The translations under genes were made by a program, and so were the position numbers. From Comamonas sp. lk (GTDB lineage Bacteria; Pseudomonadota; Gammaproteobacteria; Burkholderiales; Burkholderiaceae_C): a DNA stretch of 61,683 nt. Below are positions 1 to 8,532 of the stretch, piece by piece. The notes under the pieces are model-generated. The model had not been told where the DNA came from. It was given only the letters and a program-made list of their open reading frames with translations, and did not search any database. The stretch covers positions 1-61,683 of the forward strand of contig CAMAQV010000013.1 in NCBI GenBank assembly GCA_945860595.1, read 5' to 3'. Within the stretch, counting starts at the first letter, position 1. Each line of letters begins with the position of its first letter.

Positions 1-41
1 CCTACAAAACCTACGAAACCGGGTTTTGTGGGTTTTGTAGG
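1..41. repeat. Hairpin of CCTACRAAACC repeats
   Basis: CCTACAAAACC at 1-11 is an exact inverted copy of GGTTTTGTAGG at 31-41. The inner halves (10-20 and 22-32) repeat the same unit with two G-T type changes. The whole is a nested stem of tandem CCTACRAAACC units around a single central base. Such iterated, self-complementary repeats are seen near replication or regulatory genes of integrative elements; that role is an inference here. The repeat sits at the window edge, so it may extend further left. Bases 42-279 show no gene or other clear signal. Confidence 0.6.
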
Positions 42-279
42 GTCGGTCACTCCACCTATGCCGAAAATCTCAGGTCATTTGGCAGCACTCAGCGACCCGA
101 CACCCCGGCACCCACCCCAAGCCCGCGGGCGCAGGCCGGCCGCCTCCAGCACCCCCGCGCAGGTGGCCCTGAGCACCCGCCAACACCCCAGCCAACACCC
201 CTAAAACTCGGTACGATACTCAATGCAGGATCCATACAGATCTACCACTGCGCTCTGACAGCTCCACTGCTGAGCCCCG

Positions 280-798
280 CTATTCGTCGGTTATTGGTCG
301 CAGGTCCTCAATTTCGTCCTCCAGAGCCCCATTCAGCCCTGCCTCCACCCCTGCCTCTATCACCAGGCCCTGGTCGCGCTGGTGGTCAGCCAGCACGCCC
401 ACATCGCGCAGGAAGTCATCAAACTTGGCCCGCACGTTCAAGTCAATCTGGATGGGCGCCTTGCCCCAGCCCCGGTCGAGCAGGGCCTGTGCGGCCGTTA
501 CCCGGGCCGCCTGGGGAGCCTTGGCATCGGCCATCACCGCAGCCAGCAGGGCGATGGCCTCATCGGTATGGCGCCGGGCGAGGGTGGTGACCATCACGCC
601 TGGCCTGCGTCCGGCATTGGGCAAGACGCTGCCCGGCAGCAACCGGCCAAACTCGTCCCGCTCGGCGAGCTTGAGTGAGCGGCGGCGCCCAACCGCCTCG
701 GCCCCCCGGCGGGGATCGTCCAAGGTCAAGCGTGGCGCGCTCGCAGCGTGGTTCAGGGGCCTGTGCGGGGGGCTTTGTGGGGTGTCAAAAGTATTCAT
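280..798 (-). CDS. Phage/element hypothetical protein, DUF5681 or small-terminase-like
   Basis: This 172-residue protein has no signal peptide. The middle (roughly residues 68-115) is a helical stretch running from LARRHTDEAIALL to ARVTAAQALLDRGWGKAP. That pattern, 'update several residues, then A-x-ALLDRGxGKP', is typical of small phage or element proteins annotated as DUF5681 or small-terminase-like. The N-terminal 40 residues are Pro/Arg-rich and look disordered, and the C-terminus is acidic. It starts at ATG 798 and lies 156 bp beyond the integrase stop on the same strand, so it is probably cargo of the same element. Exact function is not known. The call rests on sequence pattern only. 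Confidence 0.5.
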   Translation of the reverse strand: MNTFDTPQSPPHRPLNHAASAPRLTLDDPRRGAEAVGRRRSLKLAERDEFGRLLPGSVLPNAGRRPGVMVTTLARRHTDEAIALLAAVMADAKAPQAARVTAAQALLDRGWGKAPIQIDLNVRAKFDDFLRDVGVLADHQRDQGLVIEAGVEAGLNGALEDEIEDLRPITDE

Positions 799-954
799 GC
801 TGCGATGCTAGGCAAAACAGCAGCATTTCTAACAAGCTGCGATCGACTTTCTGCATGCCAGCCTCGAGCCACCCGGTCACCACCATTCAACCGGTCTGGC
901 TGCTGGCGTAATCCCCCAGGGCTTGCCTGGCAATCGTCGGCAGGTCGTGGATGT

Positions 955-2196
955 TCAGGTGGCCCTGGCCCGCAAAGGTGTCACCTTGCCGACTTTTGGC
1001 AGAGGTGGCGTTGTCAAGAACTGCGCCCAGTCGGCCATCAGGTTGCGGCGCTTGTCATACAGGTCGCCACGCCGGTAGGCAGCCTCAGTCTTGTTGCCGA
1101 TGGTATGCGCCAGGGCCATCTCCCGCACCTCGGCGGGGTAGCTGGTGCGCTCGGCGGCCCAGTCAGTGAAGGTGGAGCGAAAGCCATGGGGCACAGCGCT
1201 CAGGCCCATGCGGCGCATGCAGGCAGTCAGGCTCATGTCCGAGAGGGGTTTGTCGCCCCGCATGCCGGGGAACACCAGGTCCACTTGGACGCCTTGATGG
1301 TTGACCAGCCGGGGCAGGGTGTTGAGCAGCCTCAGGGCTGCATCACTCAAGGGGATGCGGTGCGGCCTGCCGGCCTTCATCTTGATGGCCGGGATAGACC
1401 AGATGCCGGTCTGTATGTCGATCTCGCTCCACAGCGCCCCCCTGGCCTCACCGGAGCGGCAGGCGGTCAGGATGGCGAACTCCAGGCATCTGGCGCTTGC
1501 GCCCGCTACATTGGCCAGGTGGTCCATAAAGACGTACATGTCATCAATGGGCACGGCCTTAAACGACTCGCGCTTGTTGACCTTGCTGGGCTTGGGCAGT
1601 ACTTGGTCGAGGTGCCCTCGCCACTGCGCAGGGTTGAAGCCCTTGGGGCGGTAGCCCTGCGCAGCCGCCCAATTCAGCACCAGCTCGATACGGCCGCGCA
1701 CCCGGTTGAGGGTTTCGTTTTTAGTCGACCACTGCGGCCCGATAGCCCCGGTGACGTCGGCGGTGTCCACATCCTTGACATGTTTGGCGCCAAACATCGG
1801 GTAGACATAGGCGGCAAGGGTGTTCTCCCACTGCTGGGCATGTTTGGCGTTTTTCCAGCCCGGGCGAAAAATCTCGATGTAGGCCAGGGCGCAGGCCTGG
1901 AAGGTCCAGTCGATGGCAGCTTTCTTGGCCTGGCGGGTGGCCACCGGGTCAATACCGCTTGTGATGTCGTCTTTGGCGGTGCGTGCTTTTGCTACCGCAA
2001 TCGCCAACGTTGCCTCAGGGTAGCCGCCCAGACCGATATCCTTGCGTTTGCTGCCCACCATGGTTCTCAATACCCAGGACTTCGCACCGGACGGTTTGAT
2101 GTTGAGCATCAAACCAGCGACTACCCCCACTCGATATCTGCCGGGTGCTGCGAGTCGTTTGACATCAATGGCGGTAAGTTCCCGAGATTTTTTCAT
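955..2196 (-). CDS. P4-type tyrosine recombinase / integrase
   Basis: This site-specific recombinase moves an integrative element in and out of the neighbouring tRNA gene. Taking ATG 2196 as start (GGGAA ribosome site upstream on the minus strand) gives 413 residues, normal for the family. A GTG at 2238 is an alternative 14 codons upstream. Residues 1-90 form the DUF4102 arm-DNA-binding domain, about 95-200 the core-binding SAM-like domain, and 215-390 the catalytic domain. The catalytic set is complete: R247 in ACRSGE, H337 and R340 in HGFR, H364 in LAHTIG, and nucleophile Y374 in AAYRRGD. It therefore looks active. Its start lies about 160 bp from the 3' end of tRNA-Ser(GGA), the classical arrangement for elements inserted at a tRNA. 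Confidence 0.93.
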   Translation of the reverse strand: MKKSRELTAIDVKRLAAPGRYRVGVVAGLMLNIKPSGAKSWVLRTMVGSKRKDIGLGGYPEATLAIAVAKARTAKDDITSGIDPVATRQAKKAAIDWTFQACALAYIEIFRPGWKNAKHAQQWENTLAAYVYPMFGAKHVKDVDTADVTGAIGPQWSTKNETLNRVRGRIELVLNWAAAQGYRPKGFNPAQWRGHLDQVLPKPSKVNKRESFKAVPIDDMYVFMDHLANVAGASARCLEFAILTACRSGEARGALWSEIDIQTGIWSIPAIKMKAGRPHRIPLSDAALRLLNTLPRLVNHQGVQVDLVFPGMRGDKPLSDMSLTACMRRMGLSAVPHGFRSTFTDWAAERTSYPAEVREMALAHTIGNKTEAAYRRGDLYDKRRNLMADWAQFLTTPPLPKVGKVTPLRARAT

Positions 2197-2268
2197 CAGA
2201 GTTCCCACAAATTGATCAGTCCCGCCATCAGTACCCACATCAGATTATGCGCCTAAATGACAAGGGAA

Positions 2269-2306
2269 GAGACGATGTGATTCGAACTACCAATGAGAAC
2301 GATGTG
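2269..2306. repeat. Direct repeat in the integrase-tRNA gap
   Basis: GAGACGATGTG (2269-2279) recurs as GAGAACGATGTG (2295-2306), differing by one inserted A. The two copies start 26 bp apart in the short gap between integrase and tRNA. Short direct repeats beside the crossover site are usual for arm-type integrase binding, so this may be one arm of attL/attR. The role is inferred; the repeat itself is visible. Confidence 0.4.
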
Positions 2307-2327
2307 GGATCCGGGGGTTTTGAGACG

Positions 2328-2350
2328 AAAAAAAACCCCTGAATAGGGGT
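2328..2350 (-). terminator. Rho-independent terminator after tRNA-Ser
   Basis: Read on the minus strand, ACCCCT, a 4-nt loop and AGGGGT form a 6-bp stem followed by a run of eight T. It begins four bases after the CCA end of tRNA-Ser, so it would end the tRNA transcript before the integrated element. Confidence 0.75.
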
Positions 2351-2353
2351 CTT

Positions 2354-2443
2354 TGGCGGAGCAGGCGGGATTCGAACCCGCGGAGGGTTTTACCCCTCGC
2401 ACGCTTTCCAGGCGTGTGACTTAAACCGCTCATCCACCTCTCC
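2354..2443 (-). tRNA. tRNA-Ser(GGA)
   Basis: A complete 90-nt class II tRNA with encoded CCA. The anticodon loop CTGGAAA carries anticodon GGA between CACGC and GCGTG stems. It has a long variable arm with a GAGGG/CCCTC stem and a perfect T arm (GCGGG, TTCGAAT, CCCGC). The acceptor stem is imperfect: 5' GGAGAGG faces 3' CTGCTCC, leaving an A-G mismatch at pair 5-68 and a G-U at 6-67. A perfect partner would be CCTCTCC. Because a tyrosine integrase lies just beyond the 3' end, the altered 3' strand probably came with the integrated element. Whether charging is affected cannot be told from sequence. Confidence 0.93.
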
Positions 2444-2491
2444 AGAGCCTAAGATTCTAACCCTGTAAACAAGCCCTGCGCGGCCGGGTGT

Positions 2492-4876
2492 TCACGGGCT
2501 GCCGGGTTTACGGGTTGCGCGCTTGGGGCGTGCCGCGCCGGTCACACGGGGCGGCAAGCCGGTGTGTTGTGTGAGCATGCGGCCTTTGTGAGGGGCTGCG
2601 GGCTTGCCAGTGGTCTTGACAGCCGGTGTGCTGTTTTTCTTGCGTGCCGTTTGGTAGCCCCCGTCCCCCAGCGGCTGGAAGGTTGGAATCAAATGGTGTT
2701 TGCCATTGCCCACCAGGTCGGCGCGGCCCATGGCCTTGAGGGCTTCGCGCAAAAGCGGCCAGTTGTTGGGGTCGTGGTAGCGTAAAAAGGCTTTGTGCAG
2801 ACGGCGGCGCTTTTCGCCGCGCACGATGTCCACGCCGTCTTCCGCGCTTTCGATGGCGCGGCGGATTTTGCGCAAAGGGTTGCGACCGCTGTGGTACATG
2901 GCGGTGGCGGTGGCCATGGGGCTGGGATAAAAAGTTTGCACCTGGTCGGCGCGAAAGCCATTTTTCTTCAGCCAGACCGCCAGGTGCAGCATGTCTTCAT
3001 CGCTGGTTCCAGGGTGGGCGGCGATGAAGTACGGGATCAAAAACTGCTTCTTTCCAGCCTCTAGGCTGAACTTGTCGAACAGGGTTTTGAACTTGTCGTA
3101 CGAGCCAATACCCGGCTTCATCATCTTGGAGAGTGGCCCGGACTCAGTGTGCTCGGGCGCAATCTTGAGGTAGCCGCCCACGTGGTGCTGCGCCAGCTCT
3201 TTGATGTACTCCGGACTTTTGACCGCCAGGTCGTATCGCAGGCCAGAGCCGATCAAAATCTTCTTGATGCCCTTAAGCGCGCGGCCCCTGCGGTACATCT
3301 TGATCAACGGGCCGTGGTCGGTGGTCAGGTTTTGGCAAATGCCGGGGTACACGCAGCTCGGCTTGCGGCAGGCCGCTTCAATCTCAGGGCTGCGGCAGCC
3401 CAGGCGGTACATATTGGCCGTGGGGCCGCCCAGGTCGGAAATCGTGCCGGTAAAGCCTTTGACCTTGTCGCGGATATCTTCAATTTCTTTGATGACCGAA
3501 TCTTCCGAACGGCTCTGGATGATGCGGCCCTCGTGCTCGGTGATCGAGCAAAAAGTGCAACCACCAAAACAACCGCGCATGATGTTGACGCTGAAGCGGA
3601 TCATCTCCCAGGCGGGGATTTTGGTCGCGCCGTCATGGCTTCCGTTCTCATCTGCATATGCGGGATGCGGGCTGCGCGCATAGGGCAGATCAAACACCAT
3701 GTCCATCTCGGCCGTTGTCAGCGGGATCGGCGGCGCGGTGATCCATACATCACGTGCGGTCACGCCCTCGCCGTGGGCTTGCACCAGCGCGCGGGCGTTG
3801 CCGGGGTTGGTCTCCAGGTGCAGAACCCGGTTGGCGTGGGCGTAGAGCACCGGGTCGGCGCGCACCTGCTCGTAGCTGGGCAGGCGAATCACCGAGCGCT
3901 CACGCGGCGGCACCTTCAGCTTGGCCTTGAGCGCGGGGTTGGCCACGAAAACCATGGCTTGCGCCTGACCCGTCAACGCAGACGCCGCAGCGGGCTTGAC
4001 CGCCTTTTCGGCGTCTTGGGCTACCTGTTTGGCTTCATCCTCACGGGCGCAGGTCGCGCCGTTCTCCGCTGCCACTTCCGAAGTCGTCAAGTAGGGGTTG
4101 ACGTGGGCCTCGACCCGACCGGGTGTATCCACACTGGTGGAGTTAATCTCAAACCAGCCCTTGCCGGTCTCGTCGTCCGGGCGGCGCACAAAGGCGGTTC
4201 CGCGCACATCGGTGATGGTCTGAACCGGTTCCTTGGCCGCCAGGCGGTGGGCGATTTCGACAATCGCGCGTTCCGCATTGCCGTAGAGCAGCAGGTCGCA
4301 CTTGGCGTCCACCACAATCGAGCGGCGCACTTTGTCGCTCCAATAGTCGTAATGGGCGATCCGGCGCAGGCTGCCTTCGATACCGCCCAAAATCAGCGGG
4401 ACGTCCTTGTAAGCCTCTCGACAGCGCTGGCTGTAGACAATGGCGGCGCGGTCCGGACGCTTGCCCGCAACGTCGCCTGGCGTGTAGGCGTCGTCGCTGC
4501 GGATTTTGCGATCTGCCGTGTAGCGGTTGATCATGGAATCCATGTTGCCCGCCGTCACGCCCCAGAACAGATTGGGTTTGCCCAAGGCCTTGAAGGCTTC
4601 GGCGCTGGTCCAGTCCGGCTGGGCGATGATGCCCACCCGAAAGCCCTGGGCTTCGAGCATGCGGCCAATCACGGCCATACCGAAGCTGGGGTGGTCGACA
4701 TAGGCGTCGCCGGTCACGAGCACGATGTCGCAGCTGTCCCAGCCCAGCTTCTCCATCTCGGCGCGGGACATGGGCAAAAATGGCGCAGTGCCGAAACGCG
4801 ACGCCCAGTACCTGCGGTAACTGCCCAGAGGTTTGGCAGCACGGGCAAAAAAGGAGACATCGAGAGGGGCGTTCAT
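2492..4876 (-). CDS. ygiQ: YgiQ family radical SAM protein
   Basis: A 794-residue protein of the UPF0313/YgiQ family of large radical SAM enzymes; the reaction is not established. The N-terminal domain (about 1-330) has the family start with [14 protein letters not shown] near 53-66. The radical SAM core begins near residue 425, and the iron-sulfur cysteines are C436, C440 and C443 in [11 protein letters not shown]. The C-terminal tail after about 750 is Lys/Arg/Pro-rich. A stretch near 270-305 is Ala-rich and looks like a linker. It starts at ATG 4876 and is divergent from the amino-acid transporter genes. Its end lies 48 bp from the tRNA-Ser 5' end, so it marks intact chromosome beside the element. 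Confidence 0.93.
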   Translation of the reverse strand: MNAPLDVSFFARAAKPLGSYRRYWASRFGTAPFLPMSRAEMEKLGWDSCDIVLVTGDAYVDHPSFGMAVIGRMLEAQGFRVGIIAQPDWTSAEAFKALGKPNLFWGVTAGNMDSMINRYTADRKIRSDDAYTPGDVAGKRPDRAAIVYSQRCREAYKDVPLILGGIEGSLRRIAHYDYWSDKVRRSIVVDAKCDLLLYGNAERAIVEIAHRLAAKEPVQTITDVRGTAFVRRPDDETGKGWFEINSTSVDTPGRVEAHVNPYLTTSEVAAENGATCAREDEAKQVAQDAEKAVKPAAASALTGQAQAMVFVANPALKAKLKVPPRERSVIRLPSYEQVRADPVLYAHANRVLHLETNPGNARALVQAHGEGVTARDVWITAPPIPLTTAEMDMVFDLPYARSPHPAYADENGSHDGATKIPAWEMIRFSVNIMRGCFGGCTFCSITEHEGRIIQSRSEDSVIKEIEDIRDKVKGFTGTISDLGGPTANMYRLGCRSPEIEAACRKPSCVYPGICQNLTTDHGPLIKMYRRGRALKGIKKILIGSGLRYDLAVKSPEYIKELAQHHVGGYLKIAPEHTESGPLSKMMKPGIGSYDKFKTLFDKFSLEAGKKQFLIPYFIAAHPGTSDEDMLHLAVWLKKNGFRADQVQTFYPSPMATATAMYHSGRNPLRKIRRAIESAEDGVDIVRGEKRRRLHKAFLRYHDPNNWPLLREALKAMGRADLVGNGKHHLIPTFQPLGDGGYQTARKKNSTPAVKTTGKPAAPHKGRMLTQHTGLPPRVTGAARPKRATRKPGSP

Positions 4877-4964
4877 AGGGCAAGTTTACCTTTGCACCTA
4901 AAATCCGCTGAAGTCCCGCCCTTGCGATGCGGCAGGACTCTCCCCACTCTTCAAAGGTTGCTCC

Positions 4965-5804
4965 ATGAAAAAACTGTTCCTCGGTCTAGTCGTTCTGTCC
5001 ATGCTCGCCGCTTGCGGTAAAAAAGAAGAAGCGGCCGCCCCTGCCCCTGCTCCAGCCGCAGAACCGGTTGCTGTAGCCCCAGCCGCCCCCACCGAGTTGA
5101 AAGTCGCGATCGACCCGACCTACGAACCGTTTACCTTCAAAACCGCCGACGGCCAACCCACCGGCTTTGACGTGGACGTCGCCAACGCCCTGTGCGAACA
5201 AATCAAACGCAAATGCGTGTTCGTCGAGCAGGTGTGGGACAGCATGATCCCCGGCCTGAACGCCAAGAAGTACGACGTGATCATCAGCTCCATGTCGATC
5301 ACCGATGACCGCATGAAAGAAGTCGATTTCACCGACAAGTACTACAACACCCCCAGCCGCATCGTGCTGAAGAAAACAGTCAAGTACACCGATCCCGCCT
5401 CAATTAAAGGCAAGAAAATTGGCGTGCTCAAAGGCTCCACCCAGGAAGCCTATGCCATGGGTGAACTCAAGCCCGCTGGTGTGGTGGTCAACTCCTACGA
5501 AGCGCAAGACCAGGTCTACCTGGACATCAAATCCGGCCGTCTGGACGGCACGGTGGCCGACTTCATGGAAGTGACTGGCGGCTTCCTGAGCAAGCCTGAA
5601 GGCGCGAAATTCGCCCTGGCTGGCCCGGATCTGAAAGAGCCAAAATACTTTGGCTATGGTGCCGGCATTGCCCTGCGCAAGGGTGAAGACGCCCTTAAAG
5701 GCGAGTTGAACGGTGCCATCAAAGCGGTCCGCGACAACGGCAGCTACAAGACCATCAACGACAAGTATTTCGCCAAGTTCAATATCGACGTCTACGGCGA
5801 ATAA
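4965..5804 (+). CDS. aotJ: Basic amino-acid ABC transporter, substrate-binding lipoprotein (AotJ/ArtJ-like)
   Basis: A periplasmic binding protein of the SBP_bac_3 family that captures a polar or basic amino acid for import. The N-terminus is a lipoprotein signal with lipobox LAAC and lipid-bearing C17. An Ala/Pro-rich spacer (21-43) tethers it to the inner membrane. The ligand-binding fold starts with LKVAIDPTYEPFTF and shows the family GFDVDVANALC segment. It starts at ATG 4965 with AAAGG upstream. It heads an operon whose order (binding protein, two permeases, M14-type protein, ATPase) resembles aotJQMOP of Pseudomonas. A terminator follows before the first permease. Arginine/ornithine or lysine specificity is inferred from this context. 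Confidence 0.9.
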   Translation: MKKLFLGLVVLSMLAACGKKEEAAAPAPAPAAEPVAVAPAAPTELKVAIDPTYEPFTFKTADGQPTGFDVDVANALCEQIKRKCVFVEQVWDSMIPGLNAKKYDVIISSMSITDDRMKEVDFTDKYYNTPSRIVLKKTVKYTDPASIKGKKIGVLKGSTQEAYAMGELKPAGVVVNSYEAQDQVYLDIKSGRLDGTVADFMEVTGGFLSKPEGAKFALAGPDLKEPKYFGYGAGIALRKGEDALKGELNGAIKAVRDNGSYKTINDKYFAKFNIDVYGE

Positions 5805-5847
5805 AACCCGGCCCCGGCCGCCCGTTGGGGTCGGCTCGGACACCAAT

Positions 5848-5882
5848 CGGTGCGTTCTTACCGGAGCGCACCGGTTTTTTTT
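5848..5882 (+). terminator. Intercistronic terminator between binding protein and permease genes
   Basis: CGGTGCG (5848-5854) pairs with CGCACCG (5867-5873) over a 12-nt loop and is followed at once by eight T (5875-5882). It lies between the binding-protein gene and the first permease. It probably stops most transcripts so that the abundant binding protein is made in excess over the membrane components. Confidence 0.75.
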
Positions 5883-5940
5883 CGCCTGCGGACAGATAAA
5901 CCGCAGAATTAGACCGGTTTTCGGTTACACATGACCACCC

Positions 5941-6627
5941 ATGCACGCCTATTACCTCAGCATCCTGCAAGCCTCGCTGGTGACCATTGCGGTGTCTTTG
6001 GCTTCTCTGGCCGTGGCCGTTGTGTTCGGTCTGCTGGGCGCGGCAGCGCGTCTTTCCCAGGGTCGCCTGGCGGCGGGAGTCGGCACGCTCTACGCTACCG
6101 TGGTGCGCGGTATCCCGGACCTGGTGATGATGCTGCTGGTTTTTTACGGCGGCACCATGGGCCTGAACCACCTGATGGAAGCCCTGGGCCGCAAGGGCTC
6201 GGTGGACATCAACCCCTTTGTAGCCGGGGTGCTGACATTGGGTTTTATCTACGGCGCCTACATGACCGAGACGTTTCGCGGCGCGATTCTGGCGATACCC
6301 CGCGGCCAGGCGGAAGCGGCATGGGCTTTCGGCATGGGCCGACGGCAAACCTTTTTGCGCATCACCGCGCCGCAAATGGTGCGCTACGCCCTGCCCGGCT
6401 TTACCAATAACTGGCTGGTACTGATCAAGTCCACCGCACTGGTCAGCCTGATCGGCTTACAGGAGATGACCTATATCGCCAAGCAGGCCAGCGCCGCCAC
6501 GCGCTCACCTTTTGAATTCTTCCTGTTCACAGCCGCGCTGTTTTTGTTATTTACCAGCGCATCGCTGTGGGTTCTGCGCCGTCTGGATGCGCGCTACAGC
6601 CTGGGCACACGGCGGGTAGCCTTGTGA
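5941..6627 (+). CDS. aotQ: Amino-acid ABC transporter permease (AotQ/HisQ-like)
   Basis: A 228-residue inner-membrane permease of the HisMQ type (BPD_transp_1). Hydrophobic segments run from residue 5 to the end. The cytoplasmic EAA loop, which docks to the ATPase, is seen in QAEAAWAFGMGRRQTFLRI. The start ATG 5941 (MHAYYLSILQ) fits the family. It pairs with the following permease as a heterodimer. A putative terminator stands in the gap upstream, so its expression depends on read-through or on an unseen promoter. Confidence 0.92.
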   Translation: MHAYYLSILQASLVTIAVSLASLAVAVVFGLLGAAARLSQGRLAAGVGTLYATVVRGIPDLVMMLLVFYGGTMGLNHLMEALGRKGSVDINPFVAGVLTLGFIYGAYMTETFRGAILAIPRGQAEAAWAFGMGRRQTFLRITAPQMVRYALPGFTNNWLVLIKSTALVSLIGLQEMTYIAKQASAATRSPFEFFLFTAALFLLFTSASLWVLRRLDARYSLGTRRVAL

Positions 6628-6640
6628 TGGAGGTCGCCAC

Positions 6641-7354
6641 ATGAAATGGGACGTCATCTTCCAGCCCAATAACCTGGCCTTGTACGGAGAGGGCATTCTG
6701 ACCACGCTGGCCTTGCTGTTCTCCAGCCTGGCTATCGGCGCGGTGTTGGCGCTGTTGTTTGCCTTGGCGCTAACCGGGCGCTCTGCCGTGTTGCGCGCCG
6801 TGGTGGGGGCTTATACCTATGTGGTACGGGGCACGCCTTTGCTGATCCAGGTGTATTTGATCTATTACGGCCTGGGCCAGCTCGAATGGATACAGGCGCG
6901 CTGGGACGACATCTGGCCCTGGACGTATTTCAAGGAACCGTTTTTCTGCGCCCTGCTGGCCTTTAGCCTGAACACCGCCGGCTACACCGCCGAAATGCTG
7001 GCCGGCGCCATCCGCGAGACCAGCGCGGGCGAGATCGAGGCCGCGCAGGCCTACGGCATGGGGCACTGGCGCACCATGTGGCGTGTCATCCTGCCTAGCG
7101 CATTTCGCCGCTCGCTACCCGCATACAGCAACGAGGTGGTCATGATGTTGCAAAGCACCAGCCTGGCCAGCGCCGTGCCCAGCATGATCGACGTCACCTC
7201 GGCGGCCAGCCGCGTGTACAGCAAGTTTTATCTGCCCTTTGAGGCTTTTTTGTTAGCGGCTGGTATCTATCTGGTGGCCACCTTTATGTTGGTGGGCGTG
7301 TTCCGGCTGGCCGAGCGGCACTTTCTGGCCTACCTGGCGCCTCGACAGCCCTAG
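6641..7354 (+). CDS. aotM: Amino-acid ABC transporter permease (AotM/HisM-like)
   Basis: The second HisMQ-type permease, 237 residues, 13 bp after the first. Its EAA loop is AGEIEAAQAYGMGHWRTM. The N-terminus MKWDVIFQPNNLALYGEGI and the TYVVRGTPLLIQVY segment are typical of HisM/ArtM/AotM. It forms the heterodimeric channel with the upstream permease and couples to the ATPase at 8533. Confidence 0.92.
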   Translation: MKWDVIFQPNNLALYGEGILTTLALLFSSLAIGAVLALLFALALTGRSAVLRAVVGAYTYVVRGTPLLIQVYLIYYGLGQLEWIQARWDDIWPWTYFKEPFFCALLAFSLNTAGYTAEMLAGAIRETSAGEIEAAQAYGMGHWRTMWRVILPSAFRRSLPAYSNEVVMMLQSTSLASAVPSMIDVTSAASRVYSKFYLPFEAFLLAAGIYLVATFMLVGVFRLAERHFLAYLAPRQP

Positions 7355-7381
7355 CTTGCACTGCCTGTAAGCTGTTCGTCT

Positions 7382-8512
7382 ATGCGCCGCCTCGATCACC
7401 CGCTTCTCTCGCCCAGCCTGGGCGTACACAAGACGCTGACCAGCCTGCATTTCGGTACGCCCGGCAGCGGGCCCAAGGTCTACATCCAGGCCAGCCTGCA
7501 CGCCGAGGAGCTGCCCGGCATGTTGGCGGCCTACCACCTGCGCCCCCTGCTGGAAGCTGCCGACGCGCAGAGCCATATCCACGGTGAGGTCGTGCTGGTG
7601 CCCATGGCCAACCCGGTTGGTGCGGCGCAGCGGCTGCAGCACCAACCCATGGGACGTTTTGAGCTCAACACGGGCGAGAACTTCAACCGCCATTACCCGG
7701 ACTTCTTTGCCCGCATCAGCGCCGAGGTGCTGCCTGCGCTGGGGCCGGACGTTGCGGCCAATGTGGCCTTGGTGCGCCAGGCCATGCGGCGTTACCTGGA
7801 CCAGTGGACACCCGCAACCGAACTGGCCAGCCTGCGCCGCCAGTTGCTGCTGCTCGCGCATGACGCCGACTACGTGCTCGACCTGCATTGCGATTGCGAA
7901 GCCGTGCTGCATTTTTACTGTGAAGAAAGCTGCTGGCCGCAGCTGGCCCCCTTGGCCCACCACCTGCAAAGCCATGCCATCCTGCTGGCTAAAAACTCCG
8001 GCAGCAGCCCCTTTGACGAAAGTCTGTCCGGCGTCTGGTGGCGCTTGGCCGAAGCCCTTGCGGCCCGTGGATCCAAGGCGCCGCTCCCCCAAGCCTGTCT
8101 GAGCACCACGATTGAGCTGCGCGGCGAGGCCCAGGTTGAACACGCCCTGGCGGCGCAGGATGCGCAAGCCATCGCCGCATACCTGCGCCACATCGGCGTG
8201 TTGCGCGATGCACCCGCCGCTGCTGTGCCCGCGCCGCTGTGTGCACCCACTCCGCTGGCCGGTTCTGAGACGCTCTATGCGCCGGTGCCGGGTCTGGTCG
8301 TATTCGCGGCAGAGCCGGGTCAGCAGCTGCGCGCAGGCGATCTGGTGGCCGAAGTCATCGACCCTGTGGAACACAGCGCGCAGCGCGTCTGCGCGGGTGT
8401 GGACGGCATGTTGTACGCCCGCGTGCGTGACCGGTATGTGACCACGGGCTGTGAACTCGCCAAGATTGCCGGTGCCGTAGCGTTTCGCAGCGGCGAACTG
8501 CTCGGTGCTTAA
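7382..8512 (+). CDS. aotO: AotO-like M14 succinylglutamate desuccinylase/aspartoacylase family protein
   Basis: A 376-residue protein of the zinc M14 AstE/AspA family, encoded inside the transporter operon. Zinc ligands are visible: H40 and E43 in LHAEELPG, and H169 in LDLHCD. The C-terminal part (from about 295) is a small beta domain, ETLYAPVPGLVVF, of the kind found in related deacylases. In Pseudomonas the same position is held by aotO, whose role is unresolved. The product may release an amino acid from an N-acyl or peptide-like derivative brought in by the transporter; that is inference. It starts at ATG 7382, 27 bp after the permease, and is followed by the ATPase 20 bp downstream. Confidence 0.85.
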   Translation: MRRLDHPLLSPSLGVHKTLTSLHFGTPGSGPKVYIQASLHAEELPGMLAAYHLRPLLEAADAQSHIHGEVVLVPMANPVGAAQRLQHQPMGRFELNTGENFNRHYPDFFARISAEVLPALGPDVAANVALVRQAMRRYLDQWTPATELASLRRQLLLLAHDADYVLDLHCDCEAVLHFYCEESCWPQLAPLAHHLQSHAILLAKNSGSSPFDESLSGVWWRLAEALAARGSKAPLPQACLSTTIELRGEAQVEHALAAQDAQAIAAYLRHIGVLRDAPAAAVPAPLCAPTPLAGSETLYAPVPGLVVFAAEPGQQLRAGDLVAEVIDPVEHSAQRVCAGVDGMLYARVRDRYVTTGCELAKIAGAVAFRSGELLGA

Positions 8513-8532
8513 CTTATGACACTACCCTAACC

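Noticed and set aside
748..2256. Plus-strand frame of about 500 codons opposite the integrase
   Set aside because: Antisense to a complete integrase with all catalytic residues; no recognisable protein features.
3149..5020. Long plus-strand frame of 623 codons opposite ygiQ
   Set aside because: It is the antisense shadow of a clear radical SAM gene in GC-rich DNA; the translation is full of His/Arg/Gly without any domain and runs into the aotJ region.
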